From contig DATKMJ010000021.1 of NCBI GenBank assembly GCA_035541935.1, positions 42,341-106,340 of the forward strand: DNA of 64,000 nucleotides, written 5' to 3'. Source of the stretch: Candidatus Binatia bacterium. Lineage in GTDB: Bacteria > Vulcanimicrobiota > Vulcanimicrobiia > Vulcanimicrobiales > Vulcanimicrobiaceae. A program made the translations under genes and the position numbers. Shown here piece after piece: positions 17,219-25,669 of this stretch. The notes below the pieces were generated by a model. That model searched no databases, had not been told where the DNA came from, and was given only the letters and a program-made list of their open reading frames with translations. Position 1 is the first letter of the stretch. Each line of letters begins with the position of its first letter.

Positions 17219-18327
17219 GCAGAGCTAGGCTGCGAACCTGCGAGCAAAAGCTGGCTGATGCAGAGGCCGACGAGTCCGGCCTCGGCGATCGAGCCGAAGA
17301 CGAAGCTCGCATCCCACCAGGTGCCGCCGGCCATCGGCACGGCGAACGCAAAGTAGGCTCCGAAGTAGGCAGCCGGGACGACGAAGCCCAGCAGACGGAA
17401 CGCATTGGGATTCCGCGCCGAGGGCCGCAGTTTCGCGACGATCAGATCTCCGATTGCTCCGGCCGCGACCGATGCGAGCACGACGAGCGCGAGCTCCGTG
17501 AGATCGCGCGATAGCTCGCCGCCGATCCAGAGCTTCTCGACGACGCAGATGACGACGAGCGCGCCGACGTGCAGGTGCTTGCGCAGCGCAAGGTAGAGCA
17601 CGGCCGCGGCAAGCAGCAGACTCTGCCAGATCACGATCGCGATCTCGAGCGCCTGGCGATAGAAAAGGAAGACGGAGAGCACGAACTGGTCTCGCTGGTA
17701 TATCGCCTGCGAGAGCGGATGGTCGCGCAGCAGCGCTTCCGGATAGAACCCGTACTGCGTGACGAACTGGACGATCTCGAACGCGAGACCGAACGAGACG
17801 AGCATCGGCACTTGGTCTACGAGTCTCGGAGCGTCGGGGCGGCGAAGCGCGCTGCGCACGGGTCCGGTGATGAGGAAGAAGAGCCCGGTGAGCAAGAACA
17901 GGTGCGGCGGGCTCAGGAGCAGATCGAGCTGATGCTCGAAACCGAAGAACGCGTGCCAGACGAAATCGCACGCGCCGCCGATCAAAAGACCGGCAACGCC
18001 GAGAACGCTCAGCGCGTACCCGTCCGGCACGGCTTGCCAAAACGAGCCGGCGTGACGGTAGTTTCGCGCGATCGCGACGCCCAAAACGGCCGCGGCGAAG
18101 AGGCCGCCGCTGTACATCGTGACGTGCCACGGATTGAAGAACGACTCGACCGCTAGAAAGAGGTGCTGGTGGGCGTCGATGAAGAGGCCGGTCATGATCC
18201 ACAGGCCGGCTAGGGTTACCAGCCAGTCGAGTGCGCTCGGCCTGCCCAGGCGCTCGAAATTGAGATCCAGCTCGGGTAGGACAGGCTCGACGTGCCCGCG
18301 GGAGGAAAGCAAATCCATCAGCTTCAT
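17215..18327 (-). CDS. Multi-pass membrane protein of unknown function
   Basis: Integral membrane protein of 370 residues with about nine hydrophobic segments after a cytosolic N-terminal ~35 residues. Histidines recur within or next to helices (FIDAHQHLFLAVESF, NPWHVTMYSGG, DFVWHAFFGFEHQ), which might suggest metal or cofactor contact. I do not recognise the family. It is coupled to the GT39 gene by a 4-base ATGA overlap, so a role in the same membrane or envelope process is possible. The first ATG (18327) overlaps the start of the divergent lipoprotein; a second Met three codons on (18318) is an alternative. Confidence 0.72.
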   Translation of the reverse strand: MKLMDLLSSRGHVEPVLPELDLNFERLGRPSALDWLVTLAGLWIMTGLFIDAHQHLFLAVESFFNPWHVTMYSGGLFAAAVLGVAIARNYRHAGSFWQAVPDGYALSVLGVAGLLIGGACDFVWHAFFGFEHQLDLLLSPPHLFLLTGLFFLITGPVRSALRRPDAPRLVDQVPMLVSFGLAFEIVQFVTQYGFYPEALLRDHPLSQAIYQRDQFVLSVFLFYRQALEIAIVIWQSLLLAAAVLYLALRKHLHVGALVVICVVEKLWIGGELSRDLTELALVVLASVAAGAIGDLIVAKLRPSARNPNAFRLLGFVVPAAYFGAYFAFAVPMAGGTWWDASFVFGSIAEAGLVGLCISQLLLAGSQPSSA

Positions 18328-18805
18328 GCGTGGGCCGTCACCGTCGTTGGACTCGGCTAAGAACCCGGTCTATAACGTCCTCTTGCAGATCTTGGCAGGG
18401 GTTCTGGTGGGCGTTTCGGTTGCCGCATGTTCGCCCAAGCCCCTCGCCGTTCCCGCGAACCTGATCGTCTCGCAGCGCCCGCCGAGCGTGCTGCCGACGC
18501 CTCCCGTCGCGGGGCCGAACGCCCGGCCCCGCATCGTTCGGATGTGGGTATCTACGCTGACGATCGAGCCGGGATCGTGGTTCGACGGGACGATCGTCGT
18601 CAGCACGAACGTGGCGTCGGTCGAGGTGCGAACGGCCGCGTTCTCGATTAACAGCACGCACGTGGCGCCGGGCATCTACACGTTCCACACGCACGTGCTC
18701 GAGCTGCCGCCCCTCTCGCGGAAGCACTCCTACGAACTCTACATCATCGCGCGGAACACGCCGGGCGTCCAAGAGATCGAAGAGGCGCCGCTGCGCGTCG
18801 AATGA
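18326..18805 (+). CDS. Putative lipoprotein, unknown function
   Basis: Predicted lipoprotein of 159 residues. The chosen ATG gives an N-terminal region, a hydrophobic stretch (LLQILAGVLVGVSVAAC) and a plausible lipobox Cys at about residue 36, then a proline-rich linker and a beta-rich domain (WFDGTIVVSTNVASVEVRT, later LSRKHSYELYIIARNTPG) that resembles an Ig-like fold. The start codons of this gene and the divergent membrane-protein gene overlap (CATG at 18325-18328), leaving no promoter room. One of the two starts, probably this one, may therefore be further downstream, for example at the TTG near 18382. Function unknown. Confidence 0.6.
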   Translation: MRGPSPSLDSAKNPVYNVLLQILAGVLVGVSVAACSPKPLAVPANLIVSQRPPSVLPTPPVAGPNARPRIVRMWVSTLTIEPGSWFDGTIVVSTNVASVEVRTAAFSINSTHVAPGIYTFHTHVLELPPLSRKHSYELYIIARNTPGVQEIEEAPLRVE

Positions 18806-18912
18806 CTCGCGAGCGACCGCTACCGTAGGATCTCGACGAGCAGCCGCGGCGGCCCTCGGAACGAGGATACGGGGATAGCATCGCTTCAAATTGCGTACCG
18901 GAGGTTGTTGCT

Positions 18913-19233
18913 ATGCCGAAGTTTTTGGTTCAAGCCTCGTACACCGCCGAGGGCGCGCGAGGCATACTCGAGAGCGGCGGCTCCGGACGGCGCAAGGCCG
19001 TCGAGGAGCTCCTCGCGTCGGTCGGCGGTAGGCTCGAATCGTTTTACTTCACGTTCGGCGGGGACGATGCGATCCTGATCGTCGAATTGCCCGACATGGC
19101 GACCGCTTCGGCGATCGCGTTGGCCGTGAACTCCTCGGGAACGGTCAAGAGCCGGACGACCGTGCTCATCCCGGTGGAAGAGGTCGATACGGCAGCCAAG
19201 CGTGAGGTGCACTTCCGGCCTCCGGGCGCGTAA
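18913..19233 (+). CDS. GYD domain protein
   Basis: Small cytoplasmic protein of the GYD family (ferredoxin-like alpha/beta dimers of unknown biochemical role, common in soil bacteria). The marks are MPKFLVQASYTAEGARG at the start, SVGGRLESFYFTFGGDDAI in the middle and PDMATASAIALAVNSSG. At 106 residues it is full length. The site GGAGG lies 8-12 bases before ATG. It sits alone, followed by a large hairpin that probably ends its transcript. Confidence 0.9.
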   Translation: MPKFLVQASYTAEGARGILESGGSGRRKAVEELLASVGGRLESFYFTFGGDDAILIVELPDMATASAIALAVNSSGTVKSRTTVLIPVEEVDTAAKREVHFRPPGA

Positions 19234-19243
19234 GGGAATAAAA

Positions 19244-19327
19244 AAAGGCGGTCGAGATGCCGTGGTGCTCGATCAGTTTCCCCCAGACACTGCCACCTCG
19301 CCACGCGCGGCATCTCAGACCGCTTTT
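19244..19327. other. Long near-perfect stem-loop, terminator-like or structured RNA
   Basis: Bases 19244-19262 pair with 19308-19327 over about 19 base pairs (AAAGGCGGTCGAGATGCCG against CGGCATCTC-A-GACCGCTTTT, with one bulged A and one G-U pair). The arms enclose a 45-base loop that can form an inner stem (TGGTG/CACC). An A-run before the left arm and a T-run in the right arm would let it act as a terminator in either direction. It lies 10 bases after the GYD gene. The large loop is unusual for a simple terminator, so a small RNA or a small mobile-repeat remnant is possible. Confidence 0.55.
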
Positions 19328-19389
19328 CCGATGCTAGCGGCGCCTCATGAAGAAAGCCTGAAGGAAGCCCTGCCCGCGAGCCGCCGGTT

Positions 19390-19454
19390 TGCAGTAAGTG
19401 AGCCCCTACCGGAGAAATCCACAGTCCCCGAGTTGGGCTTACTTCCGGAGTGCA
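19390..19454 (+). promoter_or_regulatory. Possible structured 5' leader of the small secreted protein gene
   Basis: Just before the gene at 19464, TGCAGTAAG-TGA-GCCC (19390-19405) can pair with GGGC-TTAC-TTCCGGAG-TGCA (19435-19454). The TGCA blocks at the base are followed immediately by AAAGGA, the likely ribosome binding site. A folded leader of this type could hide or expose that site. No known riboswitch consensus was recognised. Confidence 0.3.
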
Positions 19455-19463
19455 AAGGAAATT

Positions 19464-19931
19464 ATGAAGATACATTCACAACGGGCCGGGGCCGCGGCGA
19501 TCGCCGCGGTGCTGACCCTCTTGGCGTCCGCGTTCGCAGCGGTGCCGGCTCGCGCGACGGGCACGATCACGATCGTGCAGAGCGACGGCGAGAGTAACAG
19601 CTACCCCGAGGCCGTAATCAAAATCATTCACAGCGCACTGTACGTCACGTCGGCCGACGGCAAAGGCACGCTCGTCATCAACAAGGCGGCGTGCTCGTAT
19701 CAGGGCGATCTCATGGTCTGCTTCCTGACGAACGCGACGCTCGTTCAAGCGGGAAAGACGAGCCCGCTCGACTTTGCGCGCGGTACCGTCTACCTCAACC
19801 TGACCGACGATCCGCAGCCGATGGCGATGACGACCAAGAAAGTCGACCCGCACAGCATGCTGCTCTCGTTTACGACGAAGCGCGGAACCTACGTGAGCGC
19901 GAGCGGGCGCATCGACAAGGTGGTGAAGTAA
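19464..19931 (+). CDS. Small exported protein, unknown function
   Basis: Exported protein of 155 residues. The ATG at 19464 follows AAAGGA and begins a good Sec signal peptide (MKIHSQRAGAAAIAAVLTLL, cleavage after ARA). The mature part is beta-rich (TGTITIVQSDGESNSY, KGTLVINKAACSYQGDLMVC, YVSASGRIDKVVK) with two Cys that could form a disulfide. I do not recognise a family. It lies 1 base before the repeat-rich gene, and the two plus the next gene probably form an operon of exported proteins. Confidence 0.75.
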   Translation: MKIHSQRAGAAAIAAVLTLLASAFAAVPARATGTITIVQSDGESNSYPEAVIKIIHSALYVTSADGKGTLVINKAACSYQGDLMVCFLTNATLVQAGKTSPLDFARGTVYLNLTDDPQPMAMTTKKVDPHSMLLSFTTKRGTYVSASGRIDKVVK

Positions 19932-19932
19932 C

Positions 19933-20868
19933 ATGAAACAGCTCTGTTTGTTGATGGCCATTCTCTTTGCGCTCTCGCCGGCGCTCGCTTCGGCCCAGCG
20001 CGGCGGCGGCGGCCGGGGCGGCGGCGGAATGCGCGGCGGCGGCGGAGGGCGTCCCTCGGGCGGCATGTCGCGTCCTTCGGGCGGCGGTGCGCGTCCGTCG
20101 AGCGGCGCGCGTCCATCCGGCGGCGCCCGTCCATCCGGCGGCGCGTCGCGACCCTCGAGTGGCGGCGGATTTAATCTCGGCCACGACACCGGACGCGCAC
20201 CGACGACGCGACCCGCCGGCGGCGCTTCGCGCCCGTCGGGCGGTAACGCCGGCGGCAATCGCGGCAACGGTAATCTCAGCAACGGCAACCGCGGCAACGG
20301 CAACGCCGGCAACGGCAATCGCGGAAACGGTAACCGCGGCAACGGCAACGCCGGCAACGGCAATCGCGGTAACGGCAACATCGCAAACGGCAACCGCGGC
20401 AACGGTAACGCGAGCGGCAACCGCGGCAACGGAAACAACATCAACAGCGGTAACCGCAACACGAATATCAACAACAACGTCAACCGCAACACCACAGTGA
20501 TCAACAACCCGGTCTACGGCGGCGGCGGCGCGTGGGGCTGGAACCACGGCGCGGCCTGGTATCCGGCCGGCGGCTATTGGGGCGGAGGCTTCTGGGGCGC
20601 GATGGCGATCGGCGTAACGTCGGCCGCCGTCTACGGCGCGGTCGTCGGGGCGAACAACGTCACCTACAACTCCTACCAAGTGCAATCGGGAACCCCGGGC
20701 TACACGTTCCTGCAGAACTACCAACTGGTCCAGGTGCAGTGCGGCCCGCCGAATCTCGTCGTCGTCTACGGTCCGGAGAACAGCGTGATCTGCGCGAACC
20801 CGAATAATCTCGTCGGGGCAGGCAACTACAACCTCGACACGCAGACGCTCTCGCTGACTCCGATGTAA
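19933..20868 (+). CDS. Exported low-complexity Gly/Asn-repeat protein
   Basis: Exported protein of 311 residues with signal peptide MKQLCLLMAILFALSPALAS. The mature chain has three parts. Residues 22-100 are Gly/Arg/Ser/Pro-rich, with RPSGG units. Residues ~105-172 are an Asn/Gly repeat built from NRGNGN and NAGNGN units, ending in INNNVNRNTTVINN. Residues ~175-311 form a unique domain with a glycine-rich hydrophobic stretch (GGYWGGGFWGAMAIGVTSAA) and two Cys (VQCGPP and VICANP). The architecture suggests a surface, matrix or adhesive protein; no enzyme motif is visible. Its TAA overlaps the ATG of the next gene. Confidence 0.8.
   Translation: MKQLCLLMAILFALSPALASAQRGGGGRGGGGMRGGGGGRPSGGMSRPSGGGARPSSGARPSGGARPSGGASRPSSGGGFNLGHDTGRAPTTRPAGGASRPSGGNAGGNRGNGNLSNGNRGNGNAGNGNRGNGNRGNGNAGNGNRGNGNIANGNRGNGNASGNRGNGNNINSGNRNTNINNNVNRNTTVINNPVYGGGGAWGWNHGAAWYPAGGYWGGGFWGAMAIGVTSAAVYGAVVGANNVTYNSYQVQSGTPGYTFLQNYQLVQVQCGPPNLVVVYGPENSVICANPNNLVGAGNYNLDTQTLSLTPM
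20245..20446 (+). repeat. Coding tandem repeat (GGCAACGGCAAC-type units)
   Basis: Short imperfect tandem units of the kind CGCGGCAACGGCAACGCC encode the NRGNGN/NAGNGN series. Unit lengths are multiples of three, mostly 6 codons with shorter variants, so slippage would keep the frame. Synonymous differences (GGCAAC, GGTAAC, GGAAAC) show that the array is not a very recent expansion. Confidence 0.8.
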
Positions 20869-22106
20869 TGATCCGCGGCGTAAGCGGCGTCGCACTCGCC
20901 GCGTCGTTTGCGCTCGGGTCCTGTTCGAGCAGCTCCACGAGCGGCGCTGCGCTCTCGCCGGTCTTGCCGGCGACGCGCGGCGCCGCTTCTTCTTCGGGCA
21001 GCGTCGGCGATGCGTACTCGTTCCTCAAGATGATGATGGACAAGTACGCGACCGGCTCCACGCTCCGGCTCGTGCAGAGCTTCGATGGAGGGCCGCTGCG
21101 CGGGTTCAAGGATGCGGTGACCTACGACGACGCGCTCTTGGTGGATGCGCTCCTCGCCGAAGGCGCGACCGACGACGTGTCGCGCGCCGAGGTCGTCGGG
21201 AGCGCGTTCCTCTACGTGCAGGCGCACGACAAGGCCGGCGACGGCCGCCTGCGCGCCGCGTACGCTCCGGTGCCGCTGCTCGATCCGAAGGACGTCAAGG
21301 TAGACGACAACACGAGCGATACCGGCAACATGGCGTGGGTCGGCCAGGCGCTCGCGCAGATCTACGAGAGAACCTCGAACCCCGCCTATCTCAACGGCGC
21401 GATCGCCATCGCCCAGTGGCTGCAGAAGAACACGTACGACACGCGCGGCGCCGGCGGCTACACCGGCGGCGATAACGCACGCGGCGGAAAGATCACGTGG
21501 AAGTCGACGGAGCACAACATCGACATCTACGCGTTCTTCACGATGCTCGCGCGCGAGTCGGGGGAGAGCCAATGGACGGTCGACGCGGCCTGGGCGGAAC
21601 GATTCGTCGCCTCGATGTGGGCGCCGAACCAGCACCGGTTTCTCGTCGGCACCGGCAACGACGGCGTGACGCCGAACCGGTCGTTCAAACCCGAGGACGT
21701 GAACTCGTGGAGCTACCTCGCCTTCGCGAATCCGCAGTGGGCCGCCGCGCCGAGCTGGGACGTCAAGAATCTCGCGGTTACGAAAGGCGGCTTCAGCGGC
21801 GTGAGTTTCTGCAGCGGCGATCGTTCCGGCGTCTGGTTCGAGGGGACGGCGCATCTCGCCGACGCGCTGACGCTTCGCAACGCGCCGGGCGACTCCGCGC
21901 GAGCGCAGGCGTATCTCGACGACGTCCGCTACGCGCAGACGAACGGCCCGAACAACGACGGGCTCGGCATCATCGCCGCCTCGAAGAACGGCCTGCGCAC
22001 CTGCGACGGCGACAAATACTACGCCTCGCTTCACGTCGGCGCGACGGCCTGGTACATCCTCGCCGCGGGCGGCGTCAACCCGTTCGTGCTGCTGGGAGCG
22101 CCGTGA
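20868..22106 (+). CDS. Six-hairpin glycosidase-like lipoprotein
   Basis: Predicted lipoprotein: MIRGVSGVALAASFALGSC has a lipobox at Cys19. The mature ~390 residues have the helix-pair rhythm and motifs of (alpha/alpha)6 glycosidases and epimerase-like proteins: AVTYDDALLVDALL (with an Asp pair), TGNMAWVGQALAQIYERT, STEHNIDIYAFF and GVWFEGTAHLADAL. Sugar polymer breakdown at the cell surface is the likely role, but no GH family could be assigned by eye, and the catalytic acids (possibly the Asp pair in YDDA and the Glu in TEHNID or WFEGT) are guesses. It overlaps the previous gene by 1 base and the next by 4. Confidence 0.75.
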   Translation: MIRGVSGVALAASFALGSCSSSSTSGAALSPVLPATRGAASSSGSVGDAYSFLKMMMDKYATGSTLRLVQSFDGGPLRGFKDAVTYDDALLVDALLAEGATDDVSRAEVVGSAFLYVQAHDKAGDGRLRAAYAPVPLLDPKDVKVDDNTSDTGNMAWVGQALAQIYERTSNPAYLNGAIAIAQWLQKNTYDTRGAGGYTGGDNARGGKITWKSTEHNIDIYAFFTMLARESGESQWTVDAAWAERFVASMWAPNQHRFLVGTGNDGVTPNRSFKPEDVNSWSYLAFANPQWAAAPSWDVKNLAVTKGGFSGVSFCSGDRSGVWFEGTAHLADALTLRNAPGDSARAQAYLDDVRYAQTNGPNNDGLGIIAASKNGLRTCDGDKYYASLHVGATAWYILAAGGVNPFVLLGAP

Positions 22107-24127
22107 CGAGAAGAACGCGAGAGGCGGAGCGAGCGCACGACGCGGCCGAGAACGAGCGCGGCCTCCGCATGCTCGCCGACGCGATTCCGCAGATCGTCTG
22201 CACCGCCGATCGCGACGGTCGCATCGACTACTTCAACCGGCGATGGTACGAGTTCACCGGCCTGAGCAAAGCGCAGAGCCTCGAGCACCGGGGCTGGCTC
22301 GCGGCCGTGCACCCGGAGGATCGGCCGCCGCTCGAGGCGCGGCTGCGCGAGGTGAGATCTACCGGCGCAGCGCTCTCCGTCGAGACGCGCCTGCGCTCTC
22401 AGAACGGCGAGTACCGCTGGTTTCTGGCCAGAGCGCTCGCGCAGCGCGCGCACGACGGGCCGATCGTGCGCTTCTTCGCGACCGCGACCGATATTGACGA
22501 TCAGAAGCGCATCGAAGAGCGCGAAGCATTCCTCTTGCACGTCAGCGACGCGCTCGGCTCGACGCTCGACGTGCGGACGATCTTGCAGAAGGTGACCGAG
22601 CTCTGCGTGCCGGCCTTCGCGGATTGGTGTCAGGTGCAGTCGCTCTCCGCGCACGGCGAGCTCGTCGTCGAAGCGGTGCGCCACAGCGATCCCGCCCTCA
22701 ACGAACTGCTCGAGCAGCTCGTCGGCCGGAGCGTCGTCTCGATCAGCGGCGCCTCGCGCGGTTCGCAGCAGGTCGTGCGGCGCCGCGAGAGCCGCGTGCT
22801 CGATCACGACGGCGTCTTGCAAGCGGTCATGGAGAACGTTCCGGACCCCGCCGACCGGGCGATCTATGAAGCGGCGGGACTCGGCACGGCGATCATCGTG
22901 CCGCTCGTCGCGCACGGCCGCGCGCAGGGAACGTTGCACCTCGTCAACGTCTCCCCGTCGTCCCGTCGGCCGAAGATCGCCGTTGACGTCGCCGAAGAGC
23001 TGGCGCGCCGCGCGGCGCTCGCGATCGACAACTCGCGCCTCTACGAACGGGAGCACCGCGTCGCATCGGCGCTGCAGCGCGCGATGCTGCCGGTGCATCT
23101 GCCCTCGCACGACCGGTTGGACTTGAGTTACGCGTACCGCCCCGCCGAACGCGAGGCGCGCGTCGGCGGCGACTGGTACGACGCCTTTCTAATATCGAAG
23201 AATCGCGTCGGCATCTCGATCGGCGACGTCGGCGGTCACGGGCTCGAGGCTGCGGTCGCGATGAACGAGGCGCGCCAGGCGCTGCGGCTGAGCGCGCTCG
23301 AAGGTGCGCCGCCCGCGCAGACGCTGCGCCGTGCCAACGCGGCGCTCATGCTCGACCGCGAACGCCCGATGATCACCGCGGTCTTCGGCGTCATCGACGT
23401 TGCGCGTTCGGTCTTTCGTTACTCCTGCGCCGGCCATCCGCCGCCGGCGGTCTCGCCGCTCTCGGGTCCGGCACACTATCTGCAAGGCGGCGGCATTCCG
23501 CTCGGGGTCGACTTCTCTGCGAACTTTCCGACGCTCGAGGTCGAGCTCGAGCCGTACTCCACGCTGCTGCTCTACACCGACGGAATGATCGAGTTCGCCC
23601 GCAACATCGAGCGCGAGAGCGCGCGGCTGCTCGAAGCGCTGACCGATCGCGTGCAAGACATGGCACCGGACGGCGCCACCGTTCTCCTGCGGCACGTTCT
23701 CAACGGCCGGCAGTTCGACGACATCGCGGTGCTCGCCGCGACGATCCTTCCGGCACGCGCCGATCACGTCGAGATGCGGCTCCCGGCTGCGCCGACGTCG
23801 GCTGCGGTCGCGCGCCGGCTGGCGGCTCGCTACGCGCGCGTCGCCAAACTGAGCCCCGAGCGCACGTTCGATCTGACGATTGCGGTCGGCGAAGCAGCCG
23901 CGAATGCCGTCGAGCACGCCTATCGCGACGCTACGCCGGGCCATTTCGTGCTGCGGCTCGCCTCTCGCGAAGGCAGAATCTACGGAGAGGTGCAGGATCT
24001 CGGGACGTGGCGCGACGCGAGTTCGACCGGCGAGCGCGGGCGCGGCCTCTCGATACTGCGGGCGGCAACGCAGCGCTTCGAGTTGAACCGCTCGCCAAAC
24101 GGAACGACCGTCGGCTTCGCGGTGTAG
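22103..24127 (+). CDS. PAS-GAF-PP2C phosphatase-HATPase regulatory fusion (RsbU/RsbW-like)
   Basis: Cytoplasmic signalling protein of 674 residues. In order: a PAS domain at ~20-140 (DAIPQIVCTADRDGRIDYFN and HPEDR), a GAF domain at ~150-310, a SpoIIE/RsbU-type PP2C serine phosphatase at ~325-520 (REARVGGDWYDAF, SIGDVGGHGLEAA, LLYTDGMIE, FDDIAVLAA) and a RsbW-type HATPase at ~530-674 (N-box AVGEAAANAVEHAY, then GRGLSILR). Phosphatase and kinase of a partner-switching system thus sit in one chain, probably acting on an anti-sigma antagonist encoded elsewhere. GTG at 22103 overlaps the previous stop (GTGA). A longer frame back to 21497 is an antisense-quality artefact. Confidence 0.92.
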   Translation: MTRRTREAERAHDAAENERGLRMLADAIPQIVCTADRDGRIDYFNRRWYEFTGLSKAQSLEHRGWLAAVHPEDRPPLEARLREVRSTGAALSVETRLRSQNGEYRWFLARALAQRAHDGPIVRFFATATDIDDQKRIEEREAFLLHVSDALGSTLDVRTILQKVTELCVPAFADWCQVQSLSAHGELVVEAVRHSDPALNELLEQLVGRSVVSISGASRGSQQVVRRRESRVLDHDGVLQAVMENVPDPADRAIYEAAGLGTAIIVPLVAHGRAQGTLHLVNVSPSSRRPKIAVDVAEELARRAALAIDNSRLYEREHRVASALQRAMLPVHLPSHDRLDLSYAYRPAEREARVGGDWYDAFLISKNRVGISIGDVGGHGLEAAVAMNEARQALRLSALEGAPPAQTLRRANAALMLDRERPMITAVFGVIDVARSVFRYSCAGHPPPAVSPLSGPAHYLQGGGIPLGVDFSANFPTLEVELEPYSTLLLYTDGMIEFARNIERESARLLEALTDRVQDMAPDGATVLLRHVLNGRQFDDIAVLAATILPARADHVEMRLPAAPTSAAVARRLAARYARVAKLSPERTFDLTIAVGEAAANAVEHAYRDATPGHFVLRLASREGRIYGEVQDLGTWRDASSTGERGRGLSILRAATQRFELNRSPNGTTVGFAV

Positions 24128-24130
24128 GTG

Positions 24131-25669
24131 ATGCGGGCAGCGAAGCGCGGAGAGTTTCTCGGCGGGCTCGCGGCATCGCTCACGCTGGCGAGCTGTGCTG
24201 CGCCGCCGCCGTCGCTCGTGCCGCCGCGCATCTCGCTCCGGCCGAATCGGACCGATCCGCGGGTCGTGATCGTCGGCGCGGGCGCCGCGGGCGTCACCTG
24301 CGCCTACCGTCTGCATCAGGCCGGCTTTGCGAGCAAGGTATTCGAGGCCAACTCGCGCTCCGGGGGACGAACGTGGACGCTGCGCGGCTTCTTCAAAGAC
24401 GGCCAACTCACCGAGCACGGCGGTCAGTTGATCGCATCGACGCATCATTACGTTCGCGCCTTGGCCGCGGAGCTGGGATTGGCGCTCACGGATCTCAACG
24501 CGCTCTATCCGCGCGACGCGGTCGACACCTATTTCATCGGAGGCCAACGCTACACGCACCGCGAGGCGGTACACGACTACGATGCCTACGTCGCCGGTCC
24601 GCTCGAGCAGGCGGCAAAGGCTGCGGGATGGCCGACGTCGTTCCGCCGCCACACGCACGCGGGGATCGAGCTCGATCGCATGAGCGTGGACGACTGGCTC
24701 GACGAGAACGTGCCCGGCGGCGCCGGCTCGAGGATCGGCACGCTCTTGCGCCTCGCCTGCCTCAGCGAGTACGGCGCCGAGCCGCGCACGCAAAGCGCGC
24801 TGAATCTGATCTTTCTCTTCTCCGGCATGCGCGCGGGCAAACTCAACCTCTCCGGTACCGGGGAGGACGATAAATACACGATCTCCGGCGGCAACGACCA
24901 GCTCGTCGCGACGATGATCTCGAAGCTGCCGCCGCGGACGGTGACGCTCGATCACGCGCTCGAGGCGCTCGCGAGCAACTCCGATGGCTCCTACACCTGC
25001 ACGTTCTCGACCGGCGGCGGATCGCGGAGCGAGCGCGCCGACGTCGTCGTGCTTGCGATTCCGTTTACCGTGCTGCGGCAAGTGGATTTGACGAAAGCCG
25101 GATTCTCACAGCGCAAGCTTCGGGCGATTGCGATGCTCGATCTCGGTTCGAACGCGAAGGTGCATCTGCAGTTCACGTCGTCGTATTGGTTCGAGCAGCA
25201 CTACAGCGGCACGGCGTATGCCGACGAAGCCTTTCAAGACGCGTGGGATATTAGCATCGGCCAGCAGGGGCGCGCGGGCATGCTCGTCTGCTTTCCCGGC
25301 GGCGCGCAAGGGACGCGCTATTCCGGTCCGGTGCACGGACGCGCGCCGCACGCAATCGCGCACGAGTACCTGCGCTCGCTCGACCCTGCGCTGCCCGGAG
25401 CGCGCGCGGCCTTCAACGGCCTTGCATATCAAGACTTCTGGATCGACGATCCCTTCACGCGCGGCGCGTACTCGTTCTACGGCGTCGGACAGTACACGAC
25501 GCTGGCCGGCGTGGAGCGCCTGCCCGAAGGCAACGTCCACTTCTGCGGCGAGCAGACGTCGCTCAACTGGCAGGGCTATATCAACGGGGCGGTGGAGAGC
25601 GGCGAGCGCGCCGCGAGCGAGGTCGCCCGCTCGGCGAACTCGCAGAGCAGGTTCGCAAGCGCCATCTGA
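24131..25669 (+). CDS. Flavin amine oxidase, exported lipoprotein-like
   Basis: FAD-dependent amine oxidase (monoamine/polyamine oxidase superfamily), producing an aldehyde or imine and H2O2 from an amine. The dinucleotide-binding motif VVIVGAGAAGVTCAYRL begins near residue 46, followed by EANSRSGGRTWTLRG, and the C-terminal FAD motif FCGEQTSLNWQGYINGAVESG is intact. The N terminus (AKRGEFLGGLAASLTLASC) is Tat-like with a possible lipobox Cys, so the enzyme may be folded before export. ATG at 24131 and GTG at 24128 are both possible; the gene follows the regulator without a gap. The 3' end overlaps, antisense, the last 94 bases of the nuclease-helicase gene. Confidence 0.9.
   Translation: MRAAKRGEFLGGLAASLTLASCAAPPPSLVPPRISLRPNRTDPRVVIVGAGAAGVTCAYRLHQAGFASKVFEANSRSGGRTWTLRGFFKDGQLTEHGGQLIASTHHYVRALAAELGLALTDLNALYPRDAVDTYFIGGQRYTHREAVHDYDAYVAGPLEQAAKAAGWPTSFRRHTHAGIELDRMSVDDWLDENVPGGAGSRIGTLLRLACLSEYGAEPRTQSALNLIFLFSGMRAGKLNLSGTGEDDKYTISGGNDQLVATMISKLPPRTVTLDHALEALASNSDGSYTCTFSTGGGSRSERADVVVLAIPFTVLRQVDLTKAGFSQRKLRAIAMLDLGSNAKVHLQFTSSYWFEQHYSGTAYADEAFQDAWDISIGQQGRAGMLVCFPGGAQGTRYSGPVHGRAPHAIAHEYLRSLDPALPGARAAFNGLAYQDFWIDDPFTRGAYSFYGVGQYTTLAGVERLPEGNVHFCGEQTSLNWQGYINGAVESGERAASEVARSANSQSRFASAI

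Noticed and set aside
19044..19475. 143-residue minus-strand frame opposite the GYD gene and hairpin
   Set aside because: It crosses the hairpin and the real GYD gene and has no supporting motif.
20245..20446. CRISPR-like array
   Set aside because: The units are contiguous, in frame and coding, with no spacers.
21497..22102. N-terminal extension of the PAS-GAF-PP2C protein
   Set aside because: It lies wholly within the glycosidase gene in another frame and is arginine-rich; GTG at 22103 gives a normal PAS protein.
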